64,000 nt of DNA from Dallia pectoralis (Eukaryota > Chordata > Actinopteri > Esociformes > Umbridae): positions 13,966,949-14,030,948 of the forward strand of contig CM055747.1 of NCBI GenBank assembly GCA_029465975.1, in the 5' to 3' direction. This document shows, one piece after another, positions 1 to 12,400 of this stretch; within the stretch, counting starts at the first letter, position 1; each line of letters begins with the position of its first letter. The notes below the pieces were generated by a model. It had not been told where the DNA came from. It saw only the letters and a list, made by a program, of their open reading frames with translations, and searched no databases. Position numbers and translations under genes: made by a program.

Positions 1-393
1 TAATTACTTTCAACTTCTAAAGACAATTAAAGGTTCATCAAGAGTTCATCACTCCGTCATGTAACATGGCTGCTATAAACGAACCAGACATTCACGATGG
101 TTCTGTGTGGGTTGACTGGGACTATTATACAAAAACACAACATGTCACTGATTTCATAGGATATTCTCATCACTGTGAAAGGAAGTTGTTTTGTTTGTCA
201 TGACAGTTCTCGAGTCATATGAATTATTCTCTAGCACAAACCCATTGTTCTCATAATCTTAGTCATAAAGACTCCAGTGATGACTAATGTGTTTAATAGG
301 TAAGGGGGTTACATTACATATACTGTATATATATATTTGTATAAGTGCTTGTGGACTCAGAGTGATTCACTGGGTTTTCTGTCTCTCATCTAG
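1..393. other. LRCH2 intron, no feature seen
   Basis: AT-rich unique-looking sequence upstream of the first recognised LRCH2 exon. No coding match, repeat or RNA gene was recognised. Confidence 0.5.
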
Positions 394-442
394 TGCCTCA
401 TTAGATGAAGGGAGCACTGGTGTGTCAGAACTGACTGGACAG
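394..442 (+). CDS. LRCH2: LRCH2 exon a (linker)
   Basis: A 49-bp exon between a tctcatctag acceptor and a gtaagg donor. It begins with the last base of a split codon and ends on a codon boundary. It encodes ASLDEGSTGVSELTGQ, like the acidic Ser-rich linker of LRCH proteins. The exon is short and the match is from memory of the family, so it is less certain than the CH-domain exons; its phase fits the next exon. Confidence 0.65.
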
Positions 443-3400
443 GTAAGGACCTCACCTGGACTCTGTTATGCAACAATATACTTCCTTTGTTCCCATTAGT
501 GTCATGAATACCTTATTAATACTAATTATTTACATTTTTATCATCTAGTTGGCGTAATACACACTCATGTTTTCACTTCCGCTTGTATAGTGACCATGTG
601 AGTGTGGCCTTGAATTTGATATCGGCGTTACATTCAAGTTCACTCTCTGTCTGTCTGTCTGTCTATATTTGCAAAGGACCCAGACTGCGCAGACGATGAC
701 ACAACTTTTCCTGAGGTCACACATTTCATTCATCCTTTTGTTTCCTCATCCTCGTCTTCCTCTGTGTGTCTGTCCGCATATGAGGCATTTATGAGGCATT
801 TATGAGGCATTTATGAGGCTTCAGGTCTATTGCCCTTAATATTGAACGCTAGCTCCTATGGTTCTAAACCGGTTTTGTCCTTTATTCTTTTACTATTCAT
901 GTGTTTTGGTGTTCGGGATCTTCACCTTTCCCTTGTCTCTCTCCTCAGCCCTCCTCTTCGTGCTCCTTTGATGGTAGCCTGAGGTCCGAGTCGGACACAG
1001 AACCAAAGTGGCCAGAGGTTCCACCTGTACTCAACCAGAACGAGGAGCGTAGGAGGAACAAGTACCTGAGAAAGGATTATTTGAAGGTATGAAGCCATGA
1101 CTTTCACATTGGACTATAAAACCCCAGGTTGTTGATGTTGAGAGGGTTTGAACATGAATGTAGGCACTTTAGTACTGCACTTTAGTACTGCACTTTAGTA
1201 CTGCACTTTAGTCCTGCACTTTAGTACTGCACTTTAGTCCTACACTTTAGTACTGCACTTTAGTCCTACACTTTAGTCCTGCACTTTAGTACTGCACTTT
1301 AGTCCTGCACTTTAGTCCTGCACTTTAGTCCTACACTTTAGTCCTACACTTTAGTACTGCACTTTAGTACTGCACTTTAGTCCTGCACTTTAGTCCTGCA
1401 CTTTAGTCCTGCACTTTAGTACTGCACTTTAGTCCTGCACTTTAGTACTGCACTTTAGTCCTACACTTTAGTCCTGCACTTTAGTCCTGCACTTTAGTCC
1501 TGCACTTTAGTCCTGCACTTTAGTCCTGCACTTTAGTCCTGCACTTTAGTACTGCACTTTAGTACTGCACTTTAGTCCTGCACTTTAGTCCTGCACTTTA
1601 GTCCTACACTTTAGTCCTGCACTTTAGTCCTGCACTTTAGTCCTGCACTTTAGTCCTGCACTTTAGTACTGCACTTTAGTCCTGCACTTTTGTCCTACAC
1701 TTTAGTACTGCACTTTAGTCCTGCACTTTAGTCCTACACTTTAGTACTGCACTTTAGTCCTACACTTTAGTACTGCACTTTAGTCCTGCACTTTAGTCCT
1801 GCACTTTAGTCCTACACTTTAGTACTGCACTTTAGTCCTACACTTTAGTCCTACACTTTAGTACTGCACATTAGTACTGCACTTTAGTACTGCACTTTAG
1901 TCCTGCACTTTAGTACTACACTTTAGTACTGCACTTTAGTCCTGCACTTTAGTCCTGCACTTTAGTACTGCACTTTAGTCCTGCACTTTAGTCCTGCACT
2001 TTAGTCCTGCACTTTAGTCCTGCACTTTAGTCCTGCACTTTAGTCCAGACAAAGTCACACTTTTTAGTTAGTTTAACTATGTGTTTTTTAGCCACTTGAG
2101 TTCTTTTTCACTCTGTCAAACTGCACAGTCTAAGCTACATTTAGTTTCAAGCCTGTGAAAGTTGAGGACAACTGATGGTCCAGCTTTGCTTTTGTAATCA
2201 TAACGACATATGGGTCTGGAACCAAGCAGACGGTTATGGGTCTTTTGTAATCATAACGACATATGGGTCTGGAACCAAGCAGACGGTTATGGGTCTTTTG
2301 TAATCATAATGACATATGGGTCTGGAACCAAGCAGACGGTTATGGGTCTTTTGTATTCATAACGACATATGGGTCTGGAACCAAGCAGACGGTTATGGGT
2401 CTTTTGTAATCATAACGACATATGGGTCTGGAACCAAGCAGACGGTTATGGGTCTTTTGTAATCATAATGACATATGGGTCTGGAACCAAGCAGAAGGTT
2501 ATGGGTCTTTTGTAATCATAACGACATATGGGTCTGGAACCAAGCAGACGGTTATGGGTCTTTTGTACTCATAACGACATATGGGTCTGGAACCAAGCAG
2601 ATGGTTTTGGGTCTTTTATACTTATTACGACATATGGGTCTGGAACCAAGCAGACGGTTATGGGTCTTTTGTAATCATAACGACATATGGGTCTGGAACC
2701 AAGCAGATGGTTTTGGGTCTTTTGTAATCATAACGACATATGGGTCTGGAACCAAGCAGACGGTTATGGGTCTTTTGTAATCATAATGACATATGGGTCT
2801 GGAACCAAGTAGACTGTTTTGGGTCTTTTGTACTCATAACGACATATGGGTCTGGAACCAAGCAGACGTTTTTGGGTCTTTTGTACTCATAACGACATAT
2901 GGGTCTGGAACCAAGCAGACGGTTTTGGGTCTGGTTCACACTAGAGATTTATTTCCCTGTTCCCATGTTTTTTTAATTTTGGTTGTTTGTATTTTAATTT
3001 ACACCAACTTTTTTGTCTGTTTGAGTGTTTAAAACAGGTGCCCTGATAGTTAATACTTTCTTAATCTATCTCGTCTTCTTAAAGTACAAGTGCCAGACTG
3101 CCAGAAGAAACTCCAGCGGGAATGATGAGTGTGAGGTAAGGATGGATCTACAATCACATCTATATTATAACAAATGAATGATGAGTGTGAGGTAAGGATG
3201 GATCTACAATCACATCTATATTATAACAAATGAATGATGAGTGTGAGGTAAGGATGGATCTACAATCACATCTATATTATAACAAAATGAATGATGAGTC
3301 TATATTATATCAAATGAATGATGAGTGTGAGGTAAGGATGGATCTACAATCACATCTATTATATCAAAATGAATGATGAGTGTGAGGTAAGGATGGATCT

Positions 3401-6400
3401 ACAATCACATCTATATTATAACAAATGAATGATGAGTGTGAGGTAAGGATGGATCTACAATCATCTATATTATAACAAATGAATGATGAGTGTAGAGGTA
3501 AGGATGGATCTACAATGCGTATATTATAACAGATGAATGATGAGTGTGAGGTAAGGATGGATCTGCAATCACATCTATATTATAAAAAATGAATGATGAG
3601 TGTGAGTGAAATGGATCCCAAGTCACATCTATATTATAACAAATGAATGATGAGTGTGAGGTAAGGATGGATCTACAATCACATCTATATTATAACAAAT
3701 GAATGATGAGTGTGAGGTAAGGATGGATCTACAATCACATCTATAATATAACAAATGAATGATGAGTGTGAGGTAAGGATGGATCTACAATCACATCTGA
3801 ATGATGAGTGTGAGGTAAGGATGGATCTACAATCACATCTATATTATAACAAATGAATGATGAGTGTGAGGTAAGGATGGATCTACAGTGAGGTAAGGAT
3901 GGATCTACAATCACATCTATATTATAACAAAATGAATGATGAGTGTGAGGTAAGGATGGATCTACAATCACATCTATATTATATCAAATGAATGATGAGT
4001 GTGAGGTAAGGATGGATCTACAATCACATCTATATTATAACAAAATGAATGATGAGTGTGAGGTAAGGATGGATCTACAATCACATCTATATTATAACAA
4101 ATGAATCATGAGTGTGAGGTAAGGATGGATCTACAATCACATCTATATTATAACAAATGAATGATGAGTGTGAGGTAAGGATGGATCTACAATCACATCT
4201 ATATTATAACAGATGAATGATGAGTGTGAGGTAAGGATGGATCTACAATCACATCTATATTATAAAAAATGAATGATGAGTGTGAGGTAAGAATGGATCT
4301 ACAATCACATCTATATTATAACAAATGAATGATGAGTGTGAGGTAAGGATGGATCTACAATCACATCTATATTATAACAAATGAATGATGAGTGTGAGGT
4401 AAGGATGGATCTACAATCACATCTATATTATAACAAATGAATGATGAGTGTGAGGTAAGGATGGATCTACAATCACATCTATATTATAACAGATGAATGA
4501 ATGTGAGGTAAGGATGGATCTACAATCACATCTATATTATAACAGATGAATGATGAGTGTGAGGTAAGGATGGATCTACAATCACATCTATATTATAACA
4601 GATGAATGATGAGTGTGAGGTAAGGATGGATCTACAATCACATCTATATTATAACAGATGAATGAGTGTGAGGTAAGGATGGATCTACAATCACATCTAT
4701 ATTATAACAGATGAATGATGAGTGTGAGGTAAGAATGGATCTACAATCACATCTATATTATAACAGATGAATGATGAGTGTGAGGTAAGGATGGATCTAC
4801 AATCACATCTATATTATAACAGATGAATGATGAGTGTGAGGTAAGGATGGATCTACAATCACATCTATATTATAACAGATGAATGAGTGTGAGGTAAGGA
4901 TGGATCTACAATCACATCTATATTATAACAGATAAATGAGTGTGAGGTAAGGATGGATCTACAATCACATCTATATTATAACAGATGAATGATGAGTGTG
5001 AGGTAAGGATGGATCTACAATCACATCTATATTATAACAGATGAATGATAAGTGTGAGGTAAGGATGGATCTACAATCACATCTATATTATAACAGATAA
5101 ATGAGTGTGAGGTAAGGATGGATCTACAATCACATCTATATTATAACAAATGAATGATGAGTGTGAGGTAAGGATGGATCTACAATCACATCTATATTAT
5201 AACAAATGAATGATGAGTGTGAGGTAAGAATGGATCTACAATCACATCTATATTATAACAGATGAATGATGAGTGTGAGGTAAGGATGGATCTACAATCA
5301 CATCTATATTATAACAAATGAATGATGAGTGTGAGGTAAGGATGGATCTACAATCACATCTATATTATAACAGATGAATGATGAGTGTGAGGTAAGGATG
5401 GATCTACAATCACATCTATATTATAACAGATGAATGATGAGTGTGAGGTAAGGATGGATCTACAATCACATCTATATTATAACAGATGAATGATGAGTGT
5501 GAGGTAAGGATGGATCTACAATCACATCTATATTATAACAAATGAATGATGAGTGTGAGGTAAGGATGGATCTACAATCACATCTATATTATAACAGATG
5601 AATGATGAGTGTGAGGTAAGGATGGATCTACAATCACATCTATATTATAACAGATGAATGATGAGTGTGAGGTAAGGATGGATCTACAATCACATCTATA
5701 TTATAACAAATGAATGATGAGTGTGAGGTAAGGATGGATCTACAATCACATCTATATTATAACAGATGAATGATGAGTGTGAGGTAAGGATGGATCTACA
5801 ATCACATCTATATTATAACAGATGAATGATGAGTGTGAGGTAAGGATGGATCTACAATCACATCTATATTATAACAAATGAATGATGAGTGTGAGGTAAG
5901 GATGGATCTACAATCACATCTATATTATAACAGATGAATGATGAGTGTGAGGTAAGGATGGATCTACAATCACATCTATATTATAACAGATGAATGATGA
6001 GTGTGAGGTAAGGATGGATCTTTTTACTAGATTCTGCTTTGCAAGCGTTCCTGTTCACTTGCACTGATGCAGTTCTGCGTTTAATACAGAACAATAACTT
6101 TACTGTCAGATGAATACAGTTAACAATTGTAATGATCTAGCAAAGTACTAGCATCAATGCATCTGAACATTTCTAATAATAGAGTCCACTATTATTTAAT
6201 AAGTGGACATAGATTTAGGCCTTTATGGTGCCATATTAACACACTAATTAGTTTAAATTAAACAAAATTAATCTCAAAATATTTTCTAAAATATTTTACA
6301 GGGAAGACAAATGTACATTATAAAATGATTTCTGTTGCGCCACTGTTAACTTTAACTGCCTGATTTATTGTGCTCAATGCATTCAGGCTCAAGTATTTCA

Positions 6401-9400
6401 TTAATGTGATGCACACACAGCGCGTTAGCACATAACTTTGGCAACATAGCTTTACATTTGCGTTGCTAGTGATTATTTGAACAGATGGGGGGATAAAGCG
6501 TGCATATCTAGGAGCATTCCTAAAAGGAGATTTCTGTAAGTTTATAGTGTGCCTCTGGGTCTAATGACCCACTTCCGGTGCTTCTAGTGTTAAGGTATCT
6601 ATGCAACACCTGTTATATTGTTTGCTTAAATTGAAGGAGCAAGTTAGTCCCAATTACAGAAATCACAATAGCAATTGCTTTACTTTTTAAAAGTGTTGTT
6701 AGTAAAATAATAATAATAATGTTACCACGTTTGCCCATCTTTAATTGACTTTTTCATCAATCGTATTATTGCTTATATGCAGGATGGCATGCGGAATGCA
6801 GATTTCAGCACGACCCTCACAGTGTTTGGTCTGAAGCCACGATCTGGTAAGACTACTTGCATTCCCTTTTTTATTATTGTATGAACGAGCAGTGGTTTAA
6901 AAATGGTCAATATCTTCCTGTCAGAGAATCAACCAATTTGCCAATGTGCTTGAACAGGGCGGGTAAGAATGTCAGAATCAGCGAATCAGGTTTATTGCCA
7001 AGTTCCAAGGCATTTGTCTTGACCCATAGCTGCAGCATATAGGACATACACTTTAAACGTAATAGAACTAGAGCAATAAACGCACAACACGACCAGTTCG
7101 ACAGGAGACCCTATCTAGCTTAAGTAATGGATACATAAAGTGTGTGTCATATATATATATCTGAGTAGTGCAAAAGAGCAAATGTCGATATGTAAGAGCA
7201 GATTTCAAAATGTGCAAAGCAGAATGTAGATCATTATGTAATTATATATTTAAGGTTGTGCAAATAAGAGCAATGTCCAGTTATAGTTCAGGATGTCCAC
7301 CACTGTCTATCATATCAGAGGTGTGTTGTCCAGGACGCGAAAGGACTCCAATAAGTTGACAGGGTGGCCCCCCAGGACAATTGGACAAAGGTCAGGTGGG
7401 CTTCTCCTAAAGTCCACTCTCATCTCCACTGTCTTTAGAGCATTGAGCTCCAGGTTGTTGAGGCTGCACCAGGACACTAGCCGATCGATTTCCCCCCTGT
7501 AGACGTTCTTGTCCCCATCAGAGATTAGACCAATGAGGGTGGTGTCATCTGCAAACTTCAGGAGTTTGACAGAGTGTTGACTGGAGGTCCAGTTGTTTGT
7601 GTACAGAGAGAACAGAAGAGGGGACAGGACACAACCTTGAGGGGTCCCAGTGCTATGATCCATTTACTTGTTGACACTGGCACTCCCACAGTGGAGGGCT
7701 TATTCTGGAGAAGGGCTGGGATTATGGTGTTGAAAGCAGAGCTGAAGTCTACAAACAGGATTCTGGCGTAGGTTCCAGTGGATTCAAGATGCTGTAGCCA
7801 GAATATAATTACGATCTAATTAAGGAAATAATGATAAATCTTTATCCTGCTACAACTTGTTTGTCATTGTCACGAGTGGTGAGTAAGTGTACTGCACTGT
7901 CTGGTTTCGGGTGCACCCTTTCCTGGTTTGTGTTGGTTACAGCTGTTGGGGATTTGCAATCACTGGGCTATAAAGGGGATTGCTAGATGTCACTCGTTGC
8001 GCTTCATGTTCCATGTCACATTGTTAGTTTAGAGGTGAGTGTTTGTTTCACGATTAGTTGTTGTTTGGAGGTGTTCGTTTAAGTCGCTATATGCGCATTT
8101 TACTTTCATCAACCAAGTTCGTGTTTTTCGCCGTTGTCGGTTTGTTTTGTGTTTTTATCACTAATAAACCTTATTTAACGGATTTACGGCTTTGCACATG
8201 GCTTACCACACTACACCTTGGACAAGTCGTGACAGAATGAAGCGCCAACCAAGCCAGCAGAGTCGGACGGTGAGTGGATTCTGCGGGGGGGCAAGCTATA
8301 GCGCCCCGTCGGATGAAGCTCACCGTCACCCCACGGAGCGGTGGGAGTGGAATCGGCCGGAGACACCACAGGAGCGGTGGTTACGTCTCCGGCCGTATGC
8401 TGTATATGAACCATCTTTGCAGCATTCAGGGTCAGTGACAATGGGTCCGCGGGCCTTCTATGAAGGCAAGAGGACATCCCGGAGGCGCCCCAAAGTAATT
8501 TTTGGGGGGGAGCTAACGGGGTGTTCAAGGAGGTCCGCGGAGAGAACACCCACGACCCTGGTGCTGCCACAGCAACCACCCACTGCTCCGGGGCTGCAGC
8601 CAGAGCCAGAAAGAGCTCTGGAGCTACAGCCAAAACCCCAGCTCCAACAGGGCTATGACCCTTTCCGGCCACCAACCTCCAGGGCCCAGAGACCACCTAA
8701 GGGCCTGGAGTGCCAGCCGCCCGAGGTGATTAGGAGATGGTGGGGGGTGTGGTTCACCCTACAGGACCAGCCTCTCCCACTCCAGCGTGAGTGCCTAGAT
8801 GAGCCCCTCCCACCATTGCTTGAGTGCCCTGAGCGGCTCCTCCCTCCTCAACGTGAGTGCCCGGATGAGTGGCCCCTCCCCCCTCAGCATGAGGCCTTGG
8901 AGTCGTCCCTCCCCCTCAGCATGAGCGTGTCGACGAGTCGTCCCTCCCCCCTCAGCATGAGCGTGTCGACGAGTGGCCCCTCCCCCCTCAGCATGAGCGA
9001 GTCGACGAGTGGCCCCTCCCCCCTCAGCATGAGGCCTTGGAGTCGTCCCTCCCCCCTCAGCATGAGCGTGTCGACGAGTGGCCCCTCCCCCCTCAGCATG
9101 AGGCCTTGGAGTCGTCCCTCCCCCCTCAGCATGAGCGTGTCGACGAGTGGCCCCTCCCCCCTCAGCATGAGTGTGTCGACGAGTGGCTCCTCCCCCCTCA
9201 GCATGAGTGTGTCGACGAGTGGCTCCTCCTTCCTCCGCCAGAGTTTCAGGATTGGCCGCTCCCACCTCCGCCTGAGCTCCCGAAGTGTCATCTCCCTCCT
9301 CTGCCAGAGCTCCCAGAGCGTCCTCGCCTGCCAGAGCTTCCAGAGCGTCCTTGCCTGCCAGAGCTCCCAGAGCGTCCTTGCCTGCCAGAGCTCCCAGAGC

Positions 9401-12400
9401 GTCCTTGCCTGCCAGAGCTCCCAGAGCGTCCTTGCCTGCCAGAGCTCCCAGAGCGTCCTTGCCTGCCAGAGCTCCCAGAGCGTCCTTGCCTGCCAGAGCT
9501 CCCAGAGCGTCCTTGCCTGCCAGAGCTCCCAGAGCGTCCTTGCCTGCCAGAGCTCCCAGAGCGTCCTTGCCTGCCAGAGCTCCCAGAGCGTCCTTGCCTG
9601 CCAGAGCTCCCAGAGCGTCCTTGCCTGCCAGAGCTCCCAGAGCGTCCTTGCCTGCCAGAGCTCCCAGAGCGTCCTTGCCTGCCAGAGCTCCCAGAGCGTC
9701 CTTGCCTGCCAGAGCTCCCAGAGCGTTCTTGCCTGCCAGAGCTCCCAGAGCGTCACCGCCTGCCAGAGCTCCCAGAGCGTCACCGCCTGCCAGAGCTCCC
9801 AGAGCGTCACCGCCTGCCAGAGCTCCCAGAGCGTCACCGCCTGCCAGAGCTCCCAGAGCGTCACCGCCTGCCAGAGCTCCCAGAGCGTCACCGCCTGCCA
9901 GAGCTCCCAGAGCGTCACCGCCTGCCAGAGCTCCCAGAGCGTCACCGCCTGATATGGCGGAGACTACGCCGCCTGAAATGGCGGAGACTACGCCGCCTGA
10001 AATGGCGGAGACTACGCCGCCTGAAATGGCGGAGACTACGCCGCCTGAAATGGCCGCCGCCACGCCGCCTGAAATGGCCGCCGCCACGCCCACGTCGATG
10101 GCCGCCGCCACGCCCACGTCGATGGCCGCCGCCACGCCCACGTCGATGGCCGCCGCCACGCCAACCACGATGGCCGCCGCCACGTCCACCAAGATGGCGG
10201 AAGCCTTGCCGCACAAGACGGCGATCGGGCCACCAAGGCCCTTTAAGGGCTGGACCTGCTGTCTGGGACTAACCCTTTGGGTGTGACAGTGGGTCCTTGC
10301 CTGTTGCTCCCTTGTTTTTTTTTGGTGTGTTGTTGTTAATGTTGGTTCTTGTTGGCTATCTGGGAGCTAGCCTTAAGTGGGGGGTACTGTCACGAGTGGT
10401 GAGTTAGGGTACTGCACTGTCTGGTTTCGGGTGCACCCTTTCCTGGTTTGTGTTGGTTACAGCTGTTGGGGATTTGCAATCACTGGGCTATAAAGGGGAT
10501 TGCTAGATGTCACTCGTTGCGCTTCATGTTCCATGTCACATTGTTAGTTTAGAGGTGAGTGTTTGTTTCACGATTAGTTGTTGTTTGGAGGTGTTCGTTT
10601 AAGTCGCTATATGCGCATTTTACTTTCATCAACCAAGTTCGTGTTTTTCGCCGTTGTCGGTTTGTTTTGTGTTTTTATCACTAATAAACCTTATTTAACG
10701 GATTTACGGCTTTGCACATGGCTTACCACACTACACCTTGGACAAGTCGTGACAGTCATGGAAAGTCCTAAGGACTTGTTGGCATGGAGATGAAAGGCAA
10801 AACAAATAACACACCTGTAAAGTTATGGGCAGGTGAGCGAAAATAGAACATCTAAAAACTATAGATAATCACGCTTGCAAGAAGGTGCAGCGTTTTCTGT
10901 CAATGAACTTTCAGGCATGCCTCAAGCCCTTTTGTCCGTCACGCATGGCTCAAAGGCTTTCGTACATTAGACATGCTTCATAAACCTTCATAAGCCAGGG
11001 ATACACCTTGGGTGTCTCAAGCATGCCTGGATAGTCCCAATGACTTGTTGCGAAGAAAGCGGAATTTCCCAGTTGTAAAAAAAAAACCTAATCACACACA
11101 CCTTTAAAGTTAGGCAGGTGCTTAAGACTAGAACATCTTAAAGATGTAGACATCGCAGAAAAAAGAATGGTAACTGAGAGTTTATAGAGAGATTAGCCTA
11201 ATATTCATCTGCCAAACAGATGAGGTTTGAATATGTATAGACAATTCAATGGTAGCCTAATATTCATCTGCCAAACAGATGAGGTTTGAATATGTATAGA
11301 CAATTCAATGGTAGCCTAATATTCATCTGTGAAACAGATGGGGTTTGAATATGTATAGACAATTCAATTGTAGCCTAATATTCAATGGAGCCTTTACAAT
11401 ATTCAAATCAGGTGTGTGAGTGCTAGGGCGATTTTCAAATCAGGTATAAATCAGGTGTGTGTGTGAGAGCTAGGGCGATATTTAAATCAGCTGTGTGAGT
11501 GCTAAGGCGATATTCAAATCAGGTGTGTGAGAGCTAGGGCGATATTCAAATCAGGTGTGTGGGTGCTAGAGCGATATTGAAATCAGGTGTGTGGGTGCTA
11601 GGGCGATATTTAAATCAGGTGTTTGAGAGCTAGGGCGATATTCAAATCATGTGTGTGTGTGCTAGGGCGATATTCAAATCAGGGGTCCTCAGGACTAGAA
11701 CTGATCTGGTGAATTAAAGAAGAGGATCTCAATGGAAATGTCCATCCCTGACAGCCTATTGGAAGTGACCACCTGGCAGCAGATGAGGAACCTCATTCCT
11801 CATGACCTGTCAAGTCATTTTTATTTATAAAGCACATTTAAAAACAGCAGTTGCTGAACAAAGTGCTGTACACAGGTAAACAAACATATAACAAAACAAT
11901 ATCGGACAAGACGAAACTATACATTTAGACACAAGTATCCTTAAACTGACTCAAATGCCAGAGAATATAAATACGTTTTAAGACGACATTTAAATATTTC
12001 GGTGGTAGGAGAGGACCTGATGAGAATCGGTAGCGTATTCCAGAGTCTCGTGGCCACAGCTGAAAAGGCACGATCAGCCCTAGATTTCATGCTGGACGGT
12101 GGGATAGCTAAAAGGGTTTTATTTGATGATCTAAGATCTAACCCTGTCTGGGCTCCTCCAACGCTAACGAGGTGCTCTGCTAGGTTCCAGGTTGTGTCGA
12201 CTATGGGGAACCTCATGACCTGTCTGGGTTCCACCAACGCTAACGAGGTGCTCTGCTAGGCTCCAGGTTGTGCCGACTATGGGGAACCTCATGACCTGTC
12301 TGGGTTCCTCCAACGCTAACGAGGTGGAGACCAGTCTGAGTGATAGAGACCAGTCTGAGTGTGACTGCTTTGTTTGAACGGCAGGTTGCCTCTTCAACAA

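Larger units (their letters stand above)
7868..10754 (+). mobile_element. complete short LTR retroelement with 5-bp target duplication
   Basis: Two 367-bp direct repeats (7868-8234 and 10388-10754) start TGTCACGAG and end GTCGTGACA, and are flanked by the same 5 bases, gtcat, at 7863-7867 and 10755-10759. I see only two base differences between the repeats, near their start, so insertion looks recent. The 2153-bp inside has no protease, reverse transcriptase or integrase, so the element is non-autonomous and must use another element's enzymes. A run of G before the right LTR (10377-10384) may be the polypurine tract. No clear primer-binding site was identified. Confidence 0.9.

Noticed and set aside
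3741..3971. 76-residue minus-strand frame (IVDPSLPHTHHS repeats)
   Set aside because: Shadow of the 56-bp exon-derived minisatellite.
8795..10216. Long minus-strand open frames (473 and 353 residues) in the LTR element
   Set aside because: They are mirror frames of 27-bp and 24-bp repeats whose unit length is a multiple of three; all six frames tend to stay open. The plus-strand VDEWPLPP frame has support from the second element.
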